DNA from: SG8-40 sp050050435
GTDB taxonomy: Bacteria; Pseudomonadota; Gammaproteobacteria; Burkholderiales; Eutrophovitaceae
NCBI GenBank assembly: GCA_050050435.1
Contig: JASFUE010000018.1
Location: forward strand, 1 to 18,934
Direction: 5' to 3'
DNA: 18,934 nucleotides
Numbering within the stretch: position 1 is the stretch's first letter; each line of letters begins with the position of its first letter. Shown here in pieces: positions 7,688-15,465 of this stretch. The notes beneath the pieces are model-generated. The model did no database searches, had not been told where the DNA came from, and worked only from the letters and a program-made list of their open reading frames with translations. Made by a program: the position numbers and the translations under genes.

Positions 7688-9058
7688 ATGAAAAACCTGA
7701 CTCAGGTGACACGACCGCTGGTCGCGGCGTTTGTCACAATACTCATCGTTGCCGCATCACTGTCGATCACGCCGTCGGCAACGGCTGCTGACAAACCCAT
7801 TCGCATCGGCCTGGTCACCTTTCTTTCCGGACCGGCCGCAGGGCCATTCGGAGTGCCGGCACGCATTGCCGCCGAAGCTGTTATCGAATCGCTCAATGCC
7901 GGCAAAGCACCCGCGCCCTACAATTCAGTCGGTTTTGGCGGTACTCCACTGGAACTGGTCATCATCGATGAGGCAGGCGGCGCCACCAAGCAGGTTGCCG
8001 AATTCCGTAACCTGGTTGAGCGCCAGCAGGTCGACTTCGTGGTCGGCTACATTTCCAGTGGCGACTGCCTGGCGATTCCGCAGGTAGCTGATGAACTCAA
8101 GAAGCTGACTGTTTTGTTCGACTGCGGTACGCCTCGTGTGTTCGAGGAAGCCTCCTACAAGTATGTTTTTCGCACGCGTGCCCATGCCACCATGGATGCC
8201 GTCGCCGGTGCACGCTACTTGCTCGAAACAAAACCGGACCTGAAATCCTACGCGGGCATCAACCAGAACTACGCGTGGGGCCAGGATTCATGGAATGACT
8301 GGACGGCGGTGATGAGCGTGCTTCGCCCGCAGGCAGAAGTTACGACATCGCAGATGCCCAAGTTCGGTGCCGGACAATACGGCGCCGAAATTTCAGCGCT
8401 GATGCAAAGCCATCCGGATGTCATTCATTCCAGCCTGTGGGGCGGCGATCTTGAAGCATTCATGCTGCAATCGACGCCGCGTGGTCTGTTCCGGCGCAGC
8501 GGGCTCGTTCTCATCGCAGGCGAGCCCAACCTGCACCGACTGGTTGGGAATATTCCGGACGGCACCATCGTCGGCGCGCGGGGACCAAATGGCGTGTTCG
8601 CGCCCGAGAGCGCCCTGAATGACTGGCTACGCAGCATTTACAAGGGAAAGACCGGCATGGAGCCGAACTATCCGGCCTACAGCGCATCCCAGGCGATTCT
8701 GGGGCTGAAAGCAGCGTTTGAGAAAGCGCGCCTGGACAAGGTCAAAAGCGCCACGCCGATGGGCGCTGCCGAAGGTGTCAAGGAAGGCATGGAGAAGGCG
8801 TATTCAATGCCTACCAACGACGAGGTTGCCGCCGCTTTTGAAAACCTGACCTTCCAGGCACCCAGCGGCAAGGTCATGATGAGGCTCGGCAACGGACACC
8901 AGGCAGTTCAGGGAACAGCCTACGGCAGCACCCGCACTGTTGGCGGCAAGATTGTGATCGAAAACATCAAGCACTATCCGGTTGAGGCGGTTCAACCTCC
9001 CGTCGGTATCAACAGCATCGACTGGATCAAGGGCGGGCTCAAACCCGGCAAGTGGTAA
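7688..9058 (+). CDS. Periplasmic substrate-binding protein of a Liv-type ABC importer
   Basis: The 456-aa protein has a signal peptide: MKNLTQ, a hydrophobic core at about 9-29, and a likely cleavage after the ATA ending at residue 33. The mature part begins DKPIRIGLVTFLSGPAA, the usual start of type I periplasmic binding proteins (Peripl_BP_6, LivK/AmiC/UrtA relatives). Two cysteines (C127, C146) flank the region near the expected ligand cleft and could form a disulfide. The start is ATG 7688 because a strong GGAGGAG-type site precedes it and the signal peptide begins there; the longer frame from 7595 adds a non-signal-like extension. It heads a five-gene importer operon. The family transports branched-chain amino acids, amides, urea and other small organics; the substrate here is unknown. 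Confidence 0.92.
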   Translation: MKNLTQVTRPLVAAFVTILIVAASLSITPSATAADKPIRIGLVTFLSGPAAGPFGVPARIAAEAVIESLNAGKAPAPYNSVGFGGTPLELVIIDEAGGATKQVAEFRNLVERQQVDFVVGYISSGDCLAIPQVADELKKLTVLFDCGTPRVFEEASYKYVFRTRAHATMDAVAGARYLLETKPDLKSYAGINQNYAWGQDSWNDWTAVMSVLRPQAEVTTSQMPKFGAGQYGAEISALMQSHPDVIHSSLWGGDLEAFMLQSTPRGLFRRSGLVLIAGEPNLHRLVGNIPDGTIVGARGPNGVFAPESALNDWLRSIYKGKTGMEPNYPAYSASQAILGLKAAFEKARLDKVKSATPMGAAEGVKEGMEKAYSMPTNDEVAAAFENLTFQAPSGKVMMRLGNGHQAVQGTAYGSTRTVGGKIVIENIKHYPVEAVQPPVGINSIDWIKGGLKPGKW

Positions 9059-9077
9059 TCGCTGCGTGATTCGCTCG

Positions 9078-9103
9078 CAACGCGCCACAACGCTGGCGCG
9101 TTG
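9078..9103 (+). terminator. Strong intercistronic hairpin after the binding-protein gene
   Basis: CAACGCGCCA (9078-9087) and TGGCGCGTTG (9094-9103) form a perfect 10-bp GC-rich stem with a 6-nt loop. It begins 20 bp after the binding-protein stop. A moderately T/C-rich stretch (9104-9120) follows, so it may act as a leaky terminator or as a 3'-end stabiliser and processing barrier. Such elements often keep binding-protein mRNA above that of the membrane components. The stem covers the GTG at 9103, which argues for the permease start at 9139. Confidence 0.6.
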
Positions 9104-9138
9104 TGCCTCTCGTTTCGCTTGCCAACATTGACACACTG

Positions 9139-10035
9139 ATGACACAACTGCTCGCCGTTCTCATCGACGGTCTGACTTACTCCTCCTGGCTGTTCATCAT
9201 GGCCATCGGGCTGACGTTGATCTATGGCGTGATGAAAATTCTCAATATCGCGCACGGCAGCCTTTTCGCTCTTGGCGCCTACACGGCAGCCTCACTGGCA
9301 GGGCAGTGGTTCGCGCACGGGTATGCGCCAATGGGCTCGTTTGCGGTCATGCTGGTTGCGGCAATTCTGGTAGGCATCATCGCCGGCCCGATACTCGAAC
9401 GCGGCCTGCTGAGATTCATGTACGACCGCGACGAGATCGTTCTGGTGCTCGTGACCTATGCAACTTTTCTCATTCTTGAAGACTTCATCAAGCTGGTATG
9501 GGGCGTGGATCCGTATTTTCTCTACCAACCCTACGGATTGCTGGGCACCTTCGAAGTCGGAGATCTGATTTATCCCAACTACAACCTGCTGCTGCTCGGT
9601 GCATCAATTATCATCGGCGGCCTGCTCGCCTGGACGCTGACGCGTACACGCCACGGCAAGATCCTGATCGCAGTTATCCATGATCGCGAAATGGCCGCCT
9701 CTCAGGGTGTCAATGTCAGCCGCGTGTACTTTGTAACCTTTACGCTCGGGGCCATCCTCGGCGCGCTTGGTGGCGCCCTGACTGCACCGATGATTTCGGT
9801 TCAGCCCGGTATTGGCGCCGAAACGATCGTGCTGGCGTTCGCCGTTGTGGTCATTGGCGGCCTTGGCAGCTTGCCAGGCGCTGCACTGGCGGCACTGCTG
9901 GTCGGCATCGTACGCGCAGCCACCGTTCACTACCGGCCGGAACTCGATTTGTTCAGCATCTACTTTGTGATGGCGGCGGTTCTGATCGCGCGTCCCAAGG
10001 GGCTGTTCAGTACACAAGAGGCGCGCAAGATATGA
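9139..10035 (+). CDS. Liv-type ABC transporter permease, LivH-like
   Basis: The 298-aa inner-membrane protein has about eight hydrophobic helices. Typical LivH features are GLTLIYGVMKILNIAHGS near the N-terminus and the central GVNVSRVYFVTFTLGAILGALGGAL, which includes the ATPase-coupling loop region (MAASQGVNV). It forms half of the membrane channel with the following LivM-like protein. The ATG at 9139 is chosen over a GTG at 9103 because the latter lies inside the hairpin and would add unrelated residues. Neither start has a strong Shine-Dalgarno. The gene overlaps the next one by four bases (ATGA). Confidence 0.93.
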   Translation: MTQLLAVLIDGLTYSSWLFIMAIGLTLIYGVMKILNIAHGSLFALGAYTAASLAGQWFAHGYAPMGSFAVMLVAAILVGIIAGPILERGLLRFMYDRDEIVLVLVTYATFLILEDFIKLVWGVDPYFLYQPYGLLGTFEVGDLIYPNYNLLLLGASIIIGGLLAWTLTRTRHGKILIAVIHDREMAASQGVNVSRVYFVTFTLGAILGALGGALTAPMISVQPGIGAETIVLAFAVVVIGGLGSLPGAALAALLVGIVRAATVHYRPELDLFSIYFVMAAVLIARPKGLFSTQEARKI

Positions 10036-10976
10036 AGCTCGACCCGACTGTGCGGGTGCTTACAATCGCAATGGCCATACTGCTGGTGGCGACGCCTTTC
10101 CTGCCCAACTGGATCAGGGACCTGGCAACCGTTTCACTGTGCTACGGCATCGTCGTACTGGGCATGATGTTGCTGGTCAGGACTGGCCTGGTTTCGTTCG
10201 GTCATGGACTTTACTACTGCCTCGGCGCCTACGCGGCCGGCACCCTCGAACCCCTGTTCGGAATTACCGATCTGGCCGTAATGATCGGCTCGTCTATCAT
10301 CGTGACCGCGGCGGTGTCGGCCGTGCTCGGCTTGCTGCTCAGAAAATACCGCGAGATTTTCTTTGCGATGCTGTCGCTGGCGTTCTCGATGATTCTCTAC
10401 GGCCTGCTGGTCAAGACCTCTTCACTGGGAAGTACCGATGGTTTCAATGTCACTGCCACGACCATGTTCGGGATCAAAATCGCAGGGACAAGCTATGAGC
10501 GCTATCTCATATTCGCCCTTACGGTACTCATTTGTTGGGTGTGCGCGCTGCTGATGCATTACTACCTGAAATCGCATCGCGGCAGACTGGCCGAGGCGAT
10601 TCGCGACAATGAGTTGCGCGTTGAGTACATGGGTGCGTCGGTCGCCAATACCATACACTTGCACTACGTTTTGTCGGCCATTCTGGCCGGGCTTGGTGGC
10701 ACCCTGATCGCGGTGAGCATCGGGCATATTGATCCGGAGATGGCGTACTGGACGACATCCGGTGAATTCGTTTTCATCACCATCCTCTCCGGGACTTCCA
10801 GCGTGCTGGCTCCATTCCTTGGCGCCACCATCTTCGAAACCATCCGCAGTTTCGCCTACGAGTATTCACCCAATACCTGGCAAATGGCATTGGGCATTAC
10901 CATGTTGCTGGTCATCATGTTCCTGCCAGGCGGCCTGTGGTCGCTGTTCAAACGGGCGAAAAAGGCAGCGGCATGA
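10032..10976 (+). CDS. Liv-type ABC transporter permease, LivM-like
   Basis: The 314-aa inner-membrane protein is the second channel subunit. LivM-type motifs are SLCYGIVVLGMMLLVRTGLVSFGH (about 36-59), FAMLSLAFSMILYG, and the coupling region RGRLAEAIRDNELRVEYMG (about 183-201) followed by YVLSAILAGLGGTL. The C-terminus is Lys/Arg/Ala rich and cytoplasmic. Start and stop codons overlap both neighbours as ATGA, so the permeases and the first ATPase are translationally coupled. Confidence 0.94.
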   Translation: MKLDPTVRVLTIAMAILLVATPFLPNWIRDLATVSLCYGIVVLGMMLLVRTGLVSFGHGLYYCLGAYAAGTLEPLFGITDLAVMIGSSIIVTAAVSAVLGLLLRKYREIFFAMLSLAFSMILYGLLVKTSSLGSTDGFNVTATTMFGIKIAGTSYERYLIFALTVLICWVCALLMHYYLKSHRGRLAEAIRDNELRVEYMGASVANTIHLHYVLSAILAGLGGTLIAVSIGHIDPEMAYWTTSGEFVFITILSGTSSVLAPFLGATIFETIRSFAYEYSPNTWQMALGITMLLVIMFLPGGLWSLFKRAKKAAA

Positions 10977-11758
10977 GCACGATTCTCGAAACCAGGAACC
11001 TGCAAAAACATTTCGGCGCGGTCACAGCGGCGGCCGACATCAGCATCTGTATCGAGTCAGATACCGTGGTCGGTTTGATCGGCAGCAACGGTGCCGGCAA
11101 GACAACCTTCCTGAACATGGTGACCGGCTATCTGAAACCTAGCAGCGGATCGATTTATTTTGACGGTCGCAACATCACGGCGCTTGGCCCGCGGCAGATC
11201 ACCCGGCTTGGCATTTGCCGCTCGTTCCAGATACCGCAATTGTTTGACACTCTGTCAGTTCGCGACAATCTGCTGGTGGGGGTGGGCATCATCGCCACGG
11301 CAGGAGAAAACTGGGGACAGGCCGCCAGCACGGAAGGCTCCGCGAGTTCGGCGGTCGAAACGATGCTCGAGCGCTTCGACCTCGGCGCTTATCGCGATAT
11401 GCCGGCGGGCGCGTTACCCGAAGGCGTACGCAAACTGCTCGACATCGCAATGGCGATGGTGGTCAGGCCGCGCATTTTGCTGCTCGACGAACCAACATCC
11501 GGCGTATCGGCAGAGGAGAAATTCGGTTTGATGGATCTCGTCATGGAAGCGGTGCGCTCACAAAAGGTGACCGTACTGTTCGTAGAACACGACATGGAAA
11601 TCATCAATCGCTATACCCATCGCGTGATCGCATTTTCGGAAGGGCGCATCATTGCCGACGACGAACCCGAAATCGCGCTGAACGATTTAGAAGTGCGTAA
11701 GTACGTGATTGGCGAAACGCTTCATGCAAAACAGCGAGGCAGCAATGCTGCATCTTGA
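10973..11758 (+). CDS. Liv-type ABC transporter ATPase, LivG-like
   Basis: The 261-aa cytoplasmic ATPase drives the importer. Walker A is GSNGAGKTT (37-45), the Q-loop lies in SFQIPQLF (84-91), Walker B is ILLLDEPTSG (168-177) with catalytic E173, and the H-loop is FVEHDM with H206. The ABC signature is degenerate, LPEGVRKLLDIAMA (148-161) in place of LSGGQ; variant signatures are common in LivG proteins. The ATG at 10973 overlaps the preceding stop. The C-terminus carries the usual EVRKYVIGE segment of LivG. The last 14 bases overlap the next gene. Confidence 0.94.
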   Translation: MSTILETRNLQKHFGAVTAAADISICIESDTVVGLIGSNGAGKTTFLNMVTGYLKPSSGSIYFDGRNITALGPRQITRLGICRSFQIPQLFDTLSVRDNLLVGVGIIATAGENWGQAASTEGSASSAVETMLERFDLGAYRDMPAGALPEGVRKLLDIAMAMVVRPRILLLDEPTSGVSAEEKFGLMDLVMEAVRSQKVTVLFVEHDMEIINRYTHRVIAFSEGRIIADDEPEIALNDLEVRKYVIGETLHAKQRGSNAAS

Positions 11759-12395
11759 CAATGTGGACGTTTCCATCGGTACTGTCAGTATCCTGCGCGG
11801 CGTGAACATGGATGTGCCGGGCGGCAAGTTTACCGGCCTGATCGGGCGCAACGGTGCAGGCAAGACCACGTTGATGCGTAGCGTCATGGGATTGCTTCCA
11901 TTGAACGCAGGTTCAATCGACTTCGACGGTAAAGCTTTCGGCAAGACTCCGACGCACCTGCGCGCGCGCAACGGCATCGGTTATATGCCCGAAGATCGCC
12001 GGCTGGTTCCCGATCTGAGCGTAGAAGAAAATGTACTGCTCCCGGCATGGTCCGCGGGGAGAAAAGACGCCACCGTGCGATTGGGCAAGATTTACGAGCT
12101 GATACCGGAAGTCCGTGATTTCGCCAATCGCAAGGCTTTGCAATTGTCAGGTGGGCAGCAAAAACTGGCCGCGCTGGCGCGGGCACTGATGTGCGGTACC
12201 CGGCTGCTTTTGCTCGACGAGCCATTTGAAGGCGTAGCACCTGTGCTGGCGTTGCGTCTGGCCGAAGTGATTGGCGGCTTGCGCGAGCAAGGGGTGGCCA
12301 TCATCCTGACCGAATCGGGCCTCACCCATTCGCGCGAATTGCTTGATCGCATCTACACAGTTGATCGCGGCGAGGTCAGCCTTGCCCAGGGATAA
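11745..12395 (+). CDS. Liv-type ABC transporter ATPase, LivF-like
   Basis: The 216-aa protein is the second ATPase. Walker A is GRNGAGKTT (34-42), the signature is the canonical LSGGQQK (134-140), and Walker B is LLLLDEPFEG (154-163). The switch position after Walker B, usually His or Gln (VEQN in LivF), is Ser191 in LTESGL, which is unusual. The protein is about 20 residues shorter than typical LivF at the C-terminus. ATG 11745 is chosen because a GAGG site lies 5 nt upstream and MLHLDNVDV is a normal N-terminus; an ATG at 11724 is an alternative. It ends the transporter operon, 95 bp before the PLP-enzyme gene. Confidence 0.92.
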   Translation: MLHLDNVDVSIGTVSILRGVNMDVPGGKFTGLIGRNGAGKTTLMRSVMGLLPLNAGSIDFDGKAFGKTPTHLRARNGIGYMPEDRRLVPDLSVEENVLLPAWSAGRKDATVRLGKIYELIPEVRDFANRKALQLSGGQQKLAALARALMCGTRLLLLDEPFEGVAPVLALRLAEVIGGLREQGVAIILTESGLTHSRELLDRIYTVDRGEVSLAQG

Positions 12396-12490
12396 GGCGT
12401 GACAGGCGTTCGGGCATCTGCTTTCATGGCAAGCTTCGTGCGGATTTTTGCAGAGCAAACCTTGAACTTCAGCAATAATCAGAGGTAGAA

Positions 12491-13660
12491 ATGGCAACCA
12501 GAAACGACAAGGCCGGTTTTTCCACTCGCGCCATCCATGCCGGGCAGAAACCTGATCCGACCACCGGTGCAGTCATGACGCCGATCTTCGCAACCTCGAC
12601 GTACAAGCAGAGTTCACCTGGCGTGCACACGGGATATGAATACTCGCGCACCCAGAACCCGACCCGGCATGCGTTTGAGAACTGCATCGCCGATCTGGAA
12701 AGCGGCAACAAGGCTTATGCGTTTGCGTCCGGGCTGGCGGCAAGCGGCACGGTGCTGGAGTTGCTCGAAGCCGGCAGCCACATCGTCGCCATTGATGATA
12801 CCTACGGCGGATCCTGGCGCCTGTTCGAACGCGTTCGCAAGTCTTCGATGGGGTTGCGGGTTTCCTACGCAGATCCCAATGTGGATGGCTCCATTGCCGC
12901 TGCGATGCAAAAAGACACGCGGATGATCTGGGTCGAAACGCCATCCAATCCTCTGCTAAAAGTCACCGATTTGAAGCAAGTGGCGGAACTGGGCAAAACG
13001 CGTGGCGCGATCACCGTCGTCGACAACACCTTCGCTTCACCATTCCTGCAACAACCGCTCGAACTCGGAATCGATCTGGTCGTGCATTCGGTCACCAAAT
13101 ACATCAGTGGGCATTCGGACATGGTCGGCGGTATCGTAGTCACGCGCGACCGCGATGATCTCGCCGAGCGTCTCGAGTTCATGCAAAACGCCGTCGGATC
13201 GATTCTCGATCCATTCTCCTGCTTTCTGGCACTACGTGGTGTGAAAACGTTGCCTCTGCGCATGAAGCGGCACTGTGAGAACGCAATGGAAATCGCGCAA
13301 TGGCTGCATCAGCACCCGAAAGTCGAGCGTACGGTGTATCCAGGCCTGGCAGACCATCCCCAACATTTGCTGGCCCGGGAGCAGATGGGTGCCTTCGGTG
13401 CCATGATCTCGATTTATCTGGACACGGATATGGATGGAGTGCGCCGTGCGCTGGAGGCCTGTAACGTCTTTACCCTGGCGGAGTCACTCGGTGGCGTGGA
13501 AAGCCTGGTCGGCCATCCGGTTACCATGAGTCATGGCACCTTGCCCGTCGAACTTCGCCAGCGACTGGGCATTACCGATAATCTGGTGAGATTGTCGGTC
13601 GGTATCGAAGATGTTGGCGATCTGATTGCCGACCTCGATCAGGCATTGGGAAAAATCTGA
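12491..13660 (+). CDS. Cystathionine gamma-synthase/gamma-lyase-type PLP enzyme
   Basis: The 389-aa enzyme belongs to the Cys/Met-metabolism PLP family. It shows the phosphate-binding YSRTQNPT (51-58) and FASGLAA, the pyridine-binding D178 (VVDNTFASP), the Schiff-base K203 in HSVTKYISGHSD, and R367 (LVRLSVGIED) for the substrate carboxylate. Glu331 in LAESLGGVESL, where beta-lyases usually have an aromatic residue, favours gamma-synthase or gamma-lyase over MetC-type beta-lyase. Synthase cannot be told from lyase by eye, so no symbol is given. A good AGAGG site precedes the ATG. The stop overlaps the dsbB start (TGATG), so the two are coupled. The 95-bp gap before it leaves room for a promoter, but none is clear. 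Confidence 0.93.
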   Translation: MATRNDKAGFSTRAIHAGQKPDPTTGAVMTPIFATSTYKQSSPGVHTGYEYSRTQNPTRHAFENCIADLESGNKAYAFASGLAASGTVLELLEAGSHIVAIDDTYGGSWRLFERVRKSSMGLRVSYADPNVDGSIAAAMQKDTRMIWVETPSNPLLKVTDLKQVAELGKTRGAITVVDNTFASPFLQQPLELGIDLVVHSVTKYISGHSDMVGGIVVTRDRDDLAERLEFMQNAVGSILDPFSCFLALRGVKTLPLRMKRHCENAMEIAQWLHQHPKVERTVYPGLADHPQHLLAREQMGAFGAMISIYLDTDMDGVRRALEACNVFTLAESLGGVESLVGHPVTMSHGTLPVELRQRLGITDNLVRLSVGIEDVGDLIADLDQALGKI

Positions 13661-14154
13661 TGAAAATTCAGCGTCGCTGGGCACATGCAGGTATCTTCGC
13701 AGTCTGCGCCGGCCTGATCGCGTTCGCCATGGTTCTGCAACACGTCATGGATCTGGAACCATGCCCGATGTGCATTCTGCAACGCTATGCATTCATTGGC
13801 GTCGGACTGATTGCGCTGGCGGCGGCAATACACGATCCGCGCGGACCTGGACGCTGGATTTATTCGGGATTGCTGGTGCTGGTTGCCGGACTTGGCGCCG
13901 GCGTGGCGGCTCGCCACGTCTGGCTGGAGCACAATCCACCGGCTATCTATGACTGTGGTGCTGACCTCGGCTTCATGGTTGACACCTTCCCCCTGGCCGA
14001 GGCGCTACCGATGATTTTCCGTGGCACCGGGGACTGCACCGAAGTGTTATGGCGCTTCCTCGGATTGTCCATCGCCGAATGGGCTTTGATCTGGTTCCTG
14101 ATTTTCGTTCTCGCCGAAACTTACCTGGTGACGCGCAAATCTCCGGCCCGGTAA
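13660..14154 (+). CDS. dsbB: Disulfide bond formation protein B
   Basis: The 164-aa inner-membrane protein reoxidises periplasmic DsbA and passes electrons to quinone. It has four membrane helices (about 10-30, 42-58, 67-85, 137-156). The first redox pair is C35/C38 in EPCPMCILQR. The second pair is C99 and C126 in the second periplasmic loop (YDCGADL and GTGDCTEV), so all four catalytic cysteines are present. Arg42 next to the first pair matches the quinone-associated Arg of DsbB. It overlaps the upstream PLP-enzyme gene by one base and converges on the kinase gene with only 10 bp between stops. No dsbA is in the window. Confidence 0.95.
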   Translation: MKIQRRWAHAGIFAVCAGLIAFAMVLQHVMDLEPCPMCILQRYAFIGVGLIALAAAIHDPRGPGRWIYSGLLVLVAGLGAGVAARHVWLEHNPPAIYDCGADLGFMVDTFPLAEALPMIFRGTGDCTEVLWRFLGLSIAEWALIWFLIFVLAETYLVTRKSPAR

Positions 14155-14164
14155 ACGCTTCACC

Positions 14165-15082
14165 TCAATTACCGGCGGTAACGGCCGAAAGCTCCCGCCA
14201 GAATTCCAGCGCGGTCTGGGTGCGCCACTGCACATGGCGTCGCAACGCCCTCGCAATCACCGGGGCGTACGGTGACGGGTGGTCCTGGGCAACGGCTTGT
14301 GGGATGCCCTCGGCAATCTCGTCCACCGTGAAGTAGGGAATTTCCTTCAACAGCAGGGAAAGCAGGAGCAGGCCGGCCTGGTAGATATCGACCTGCCGCC
14401 CGGTCGCACCGAACGCTCGCGGATCAATCACCTCCGGCGGGCGCATCCATTCAGCCAGCCTCGTCTGGAACGCCCGTGAATCGTTTTCGAGCCGGGTCAG
14501 GCCCAGGTCGCCAATCTTGAACGAACGCACAATGCGGTGAATGAACGCCGCCTGCTGGCGCGATTCCACGACAAACACATTCCCCGGATGCAGATCCTTG
14601 TGGATATAGCCATGCGCATGAATGTAATCGAGCGCCTGTAGAACATCGCGCGCGACATAAGGCAGCCAACGCTCCGAATCCAGGCCAATGCTGGTGATCA
14701 CCTGCATCAAAGGGAAGTTGCACCGCTCGATAATCAGGTAGAACGTGTCCTGATGCTCGAATGCATCGCGCACGAAAGTAATGTTCGGATGGCGCAGGTC
14801 CATCAGCTTGCTGGCTTCCTGAAGCCAGCTCTCGCGCACTTCGGAATAGGGCCGGTCGTGCGGAAGGATAACCTTGGCAACCAGCGCGTTACCCCACTCG
14901 TCGCTGCACTCGTAGACGACACCGAATCCGCCACGACCGAGTTTCTCGCCGATGCGGTAATTACGATCGCCGTGGGAGATGACTTCGCCCTTTTCGGGCA
15001 AGCGAAACCGGCGTGGCTGACGCACGGTGATTGTTCGCTTGAGGACGGATACGCCTTTTTGTAAGGTGTCCTGCGAAATCAT
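14165..15082 (-). CDS. Eukaryotic-type protein-kinase-like protein
   Basis: The 305-aa soluble protein has a protein kinase domain from about residue 40 to the end. With the ATG at 15082: glycine loop GRGGFGVV (49-56), ATP lysine K70 in LVAKV, alphaC Glu89, catalytic loop HKDLHPGN with D163 and N168 (HKD rather than HRD), metal-binding D192 in DLG instead of DFG, and PPE in place of APE. All catalytic residues are present, so it may be active. No membrane segment or sensor domain is visible. The start is uncertain: GTG 15142 and GTG 15088 are in frame, and the frame stays open to 15334. ATG 15082 overlaps the end of a tiny upstream frame (ATGA). It follows the hydratase genes on the same strand. 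Substrate unknown. Confidence 0.85.
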   Translation of the reverse strand: MISQDTLQKGVSVLKRTITVRQPRRFRLPEKGEVISHGDRNYRIGEKLGRGGFGVVYECSDEWGNALVAKVILPHDRPYSEVRESWLQEASKLMDLRHPNITFVRDAFEHQDTFYLIIERCNFPLMQVITSIGLDSERWLPYVARDVLQALDYIHAHGYIHKDLHPGNVFVVESRQQAAFIHRIVRSFKIGDLGLTRLENDSRAFQTRLAEWMRPPEVIDPRAFGATGRQVDIYQAGLLLLSLLLKEIPYFTVDEIAEGIPQAVAQDHPSPYAPVIARALRRHVQWRTQTALEFWRELSAVTAGN

Positions 15083-15138
15083 TTGCACAAATTTGTTGTC
15101 AATAGCGCGAAGGTCTGTCGACAAGAGTTTTGCTCCAT
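15079..15138 (-). other. Possible 19-codon leader frame overlapping the kinase start
   Basis: An ATG at 15138 begins directly after the stop of another short frame and encodes 19 residues (MEQNSCRQTF...). Its TGA overlaps the kinase ATG at 15082 in an ATGA. It could be a leader peptide passing ribosomes to the kinase gene, or chance. Confidence 0.25.
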
Positions 15139-15465
15139 TCACCAGCGTAAACAGTCGCAGTAGAAAGCGCGGTGCAGCTTCTCTGTCATCTAATCTCCCT
15201 TGGCCCCTCGCTGAATCAGGGATCCCCGCACACCCGTTTCTGCAATTAGGATGCCAACCTCCCCCCGGTGTCGGCTCGATAATGCGGCATTTACGTGCTA
15301 TCCGGGCTGGAATCCGCCCCGCATACAGACGCAAATAGCTTCATCCGGCCGGCATGGCAGGACAAGTGCTGATCACAGTCAGTTACTGACGGTCTTGAGG
15401 GGCCAGCCGCAAGAAACCGGAATCACGCCCGGCAAATTCGGCTGTCTTGTTTCAGCAAGTGCGTG
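15083..15465 (-). promoter_or_regulatory. Intergenic or leader region between hydratase alpha gene and kinase
   Basis: This 383-bp region holds the two tiny frames described separately and a short palindrome GTCAGTTACTGAC (15378-15390). No hairpin with a T-run, RNA gene or known riboswitch shape is apparent. The kinase frame remains open to 15334, but that stretch reads as low-complexity, Gly/Arg/Pro-rich and not domain-like. A kinase promoter probably lies here; I could not identify it. Confidence 0.4.
15139..15189 (-). other. Possible 16-codon leader frame with a strong ribosome-binding site
   Basis: The ATG at 15189 is preceded by AAGGGAG with about 6-nt spacing, the best Shine-Dalgarno upstream of the kinase. 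It encodes MTEKLHRAFYCDCLRW and then TGA. That stop overlaps the alternative kinase start GTG 15142 (GTGA) and abuts the ATG at 15138. The frame differs from the kinase frame, so it cannot be an N-terminal extension unless a frameshift exists here. Confidence 0.3.

Noticed and set aside
15083..15334. N-terminal extension of the kinase to ATG 15334
   Set aside because: The added 84 residues look like non-coding translation (Gly/Arg/Pro-rich, no domain), and no ribosome site supports the start. Shorter starts are more plausible.
15378..15390. Palindrome GTCAGTTACTGAC as operator
   Set aside because: It is short, single copy and has no adjacent promoter that I can identify; chance is a sufficient explanation.
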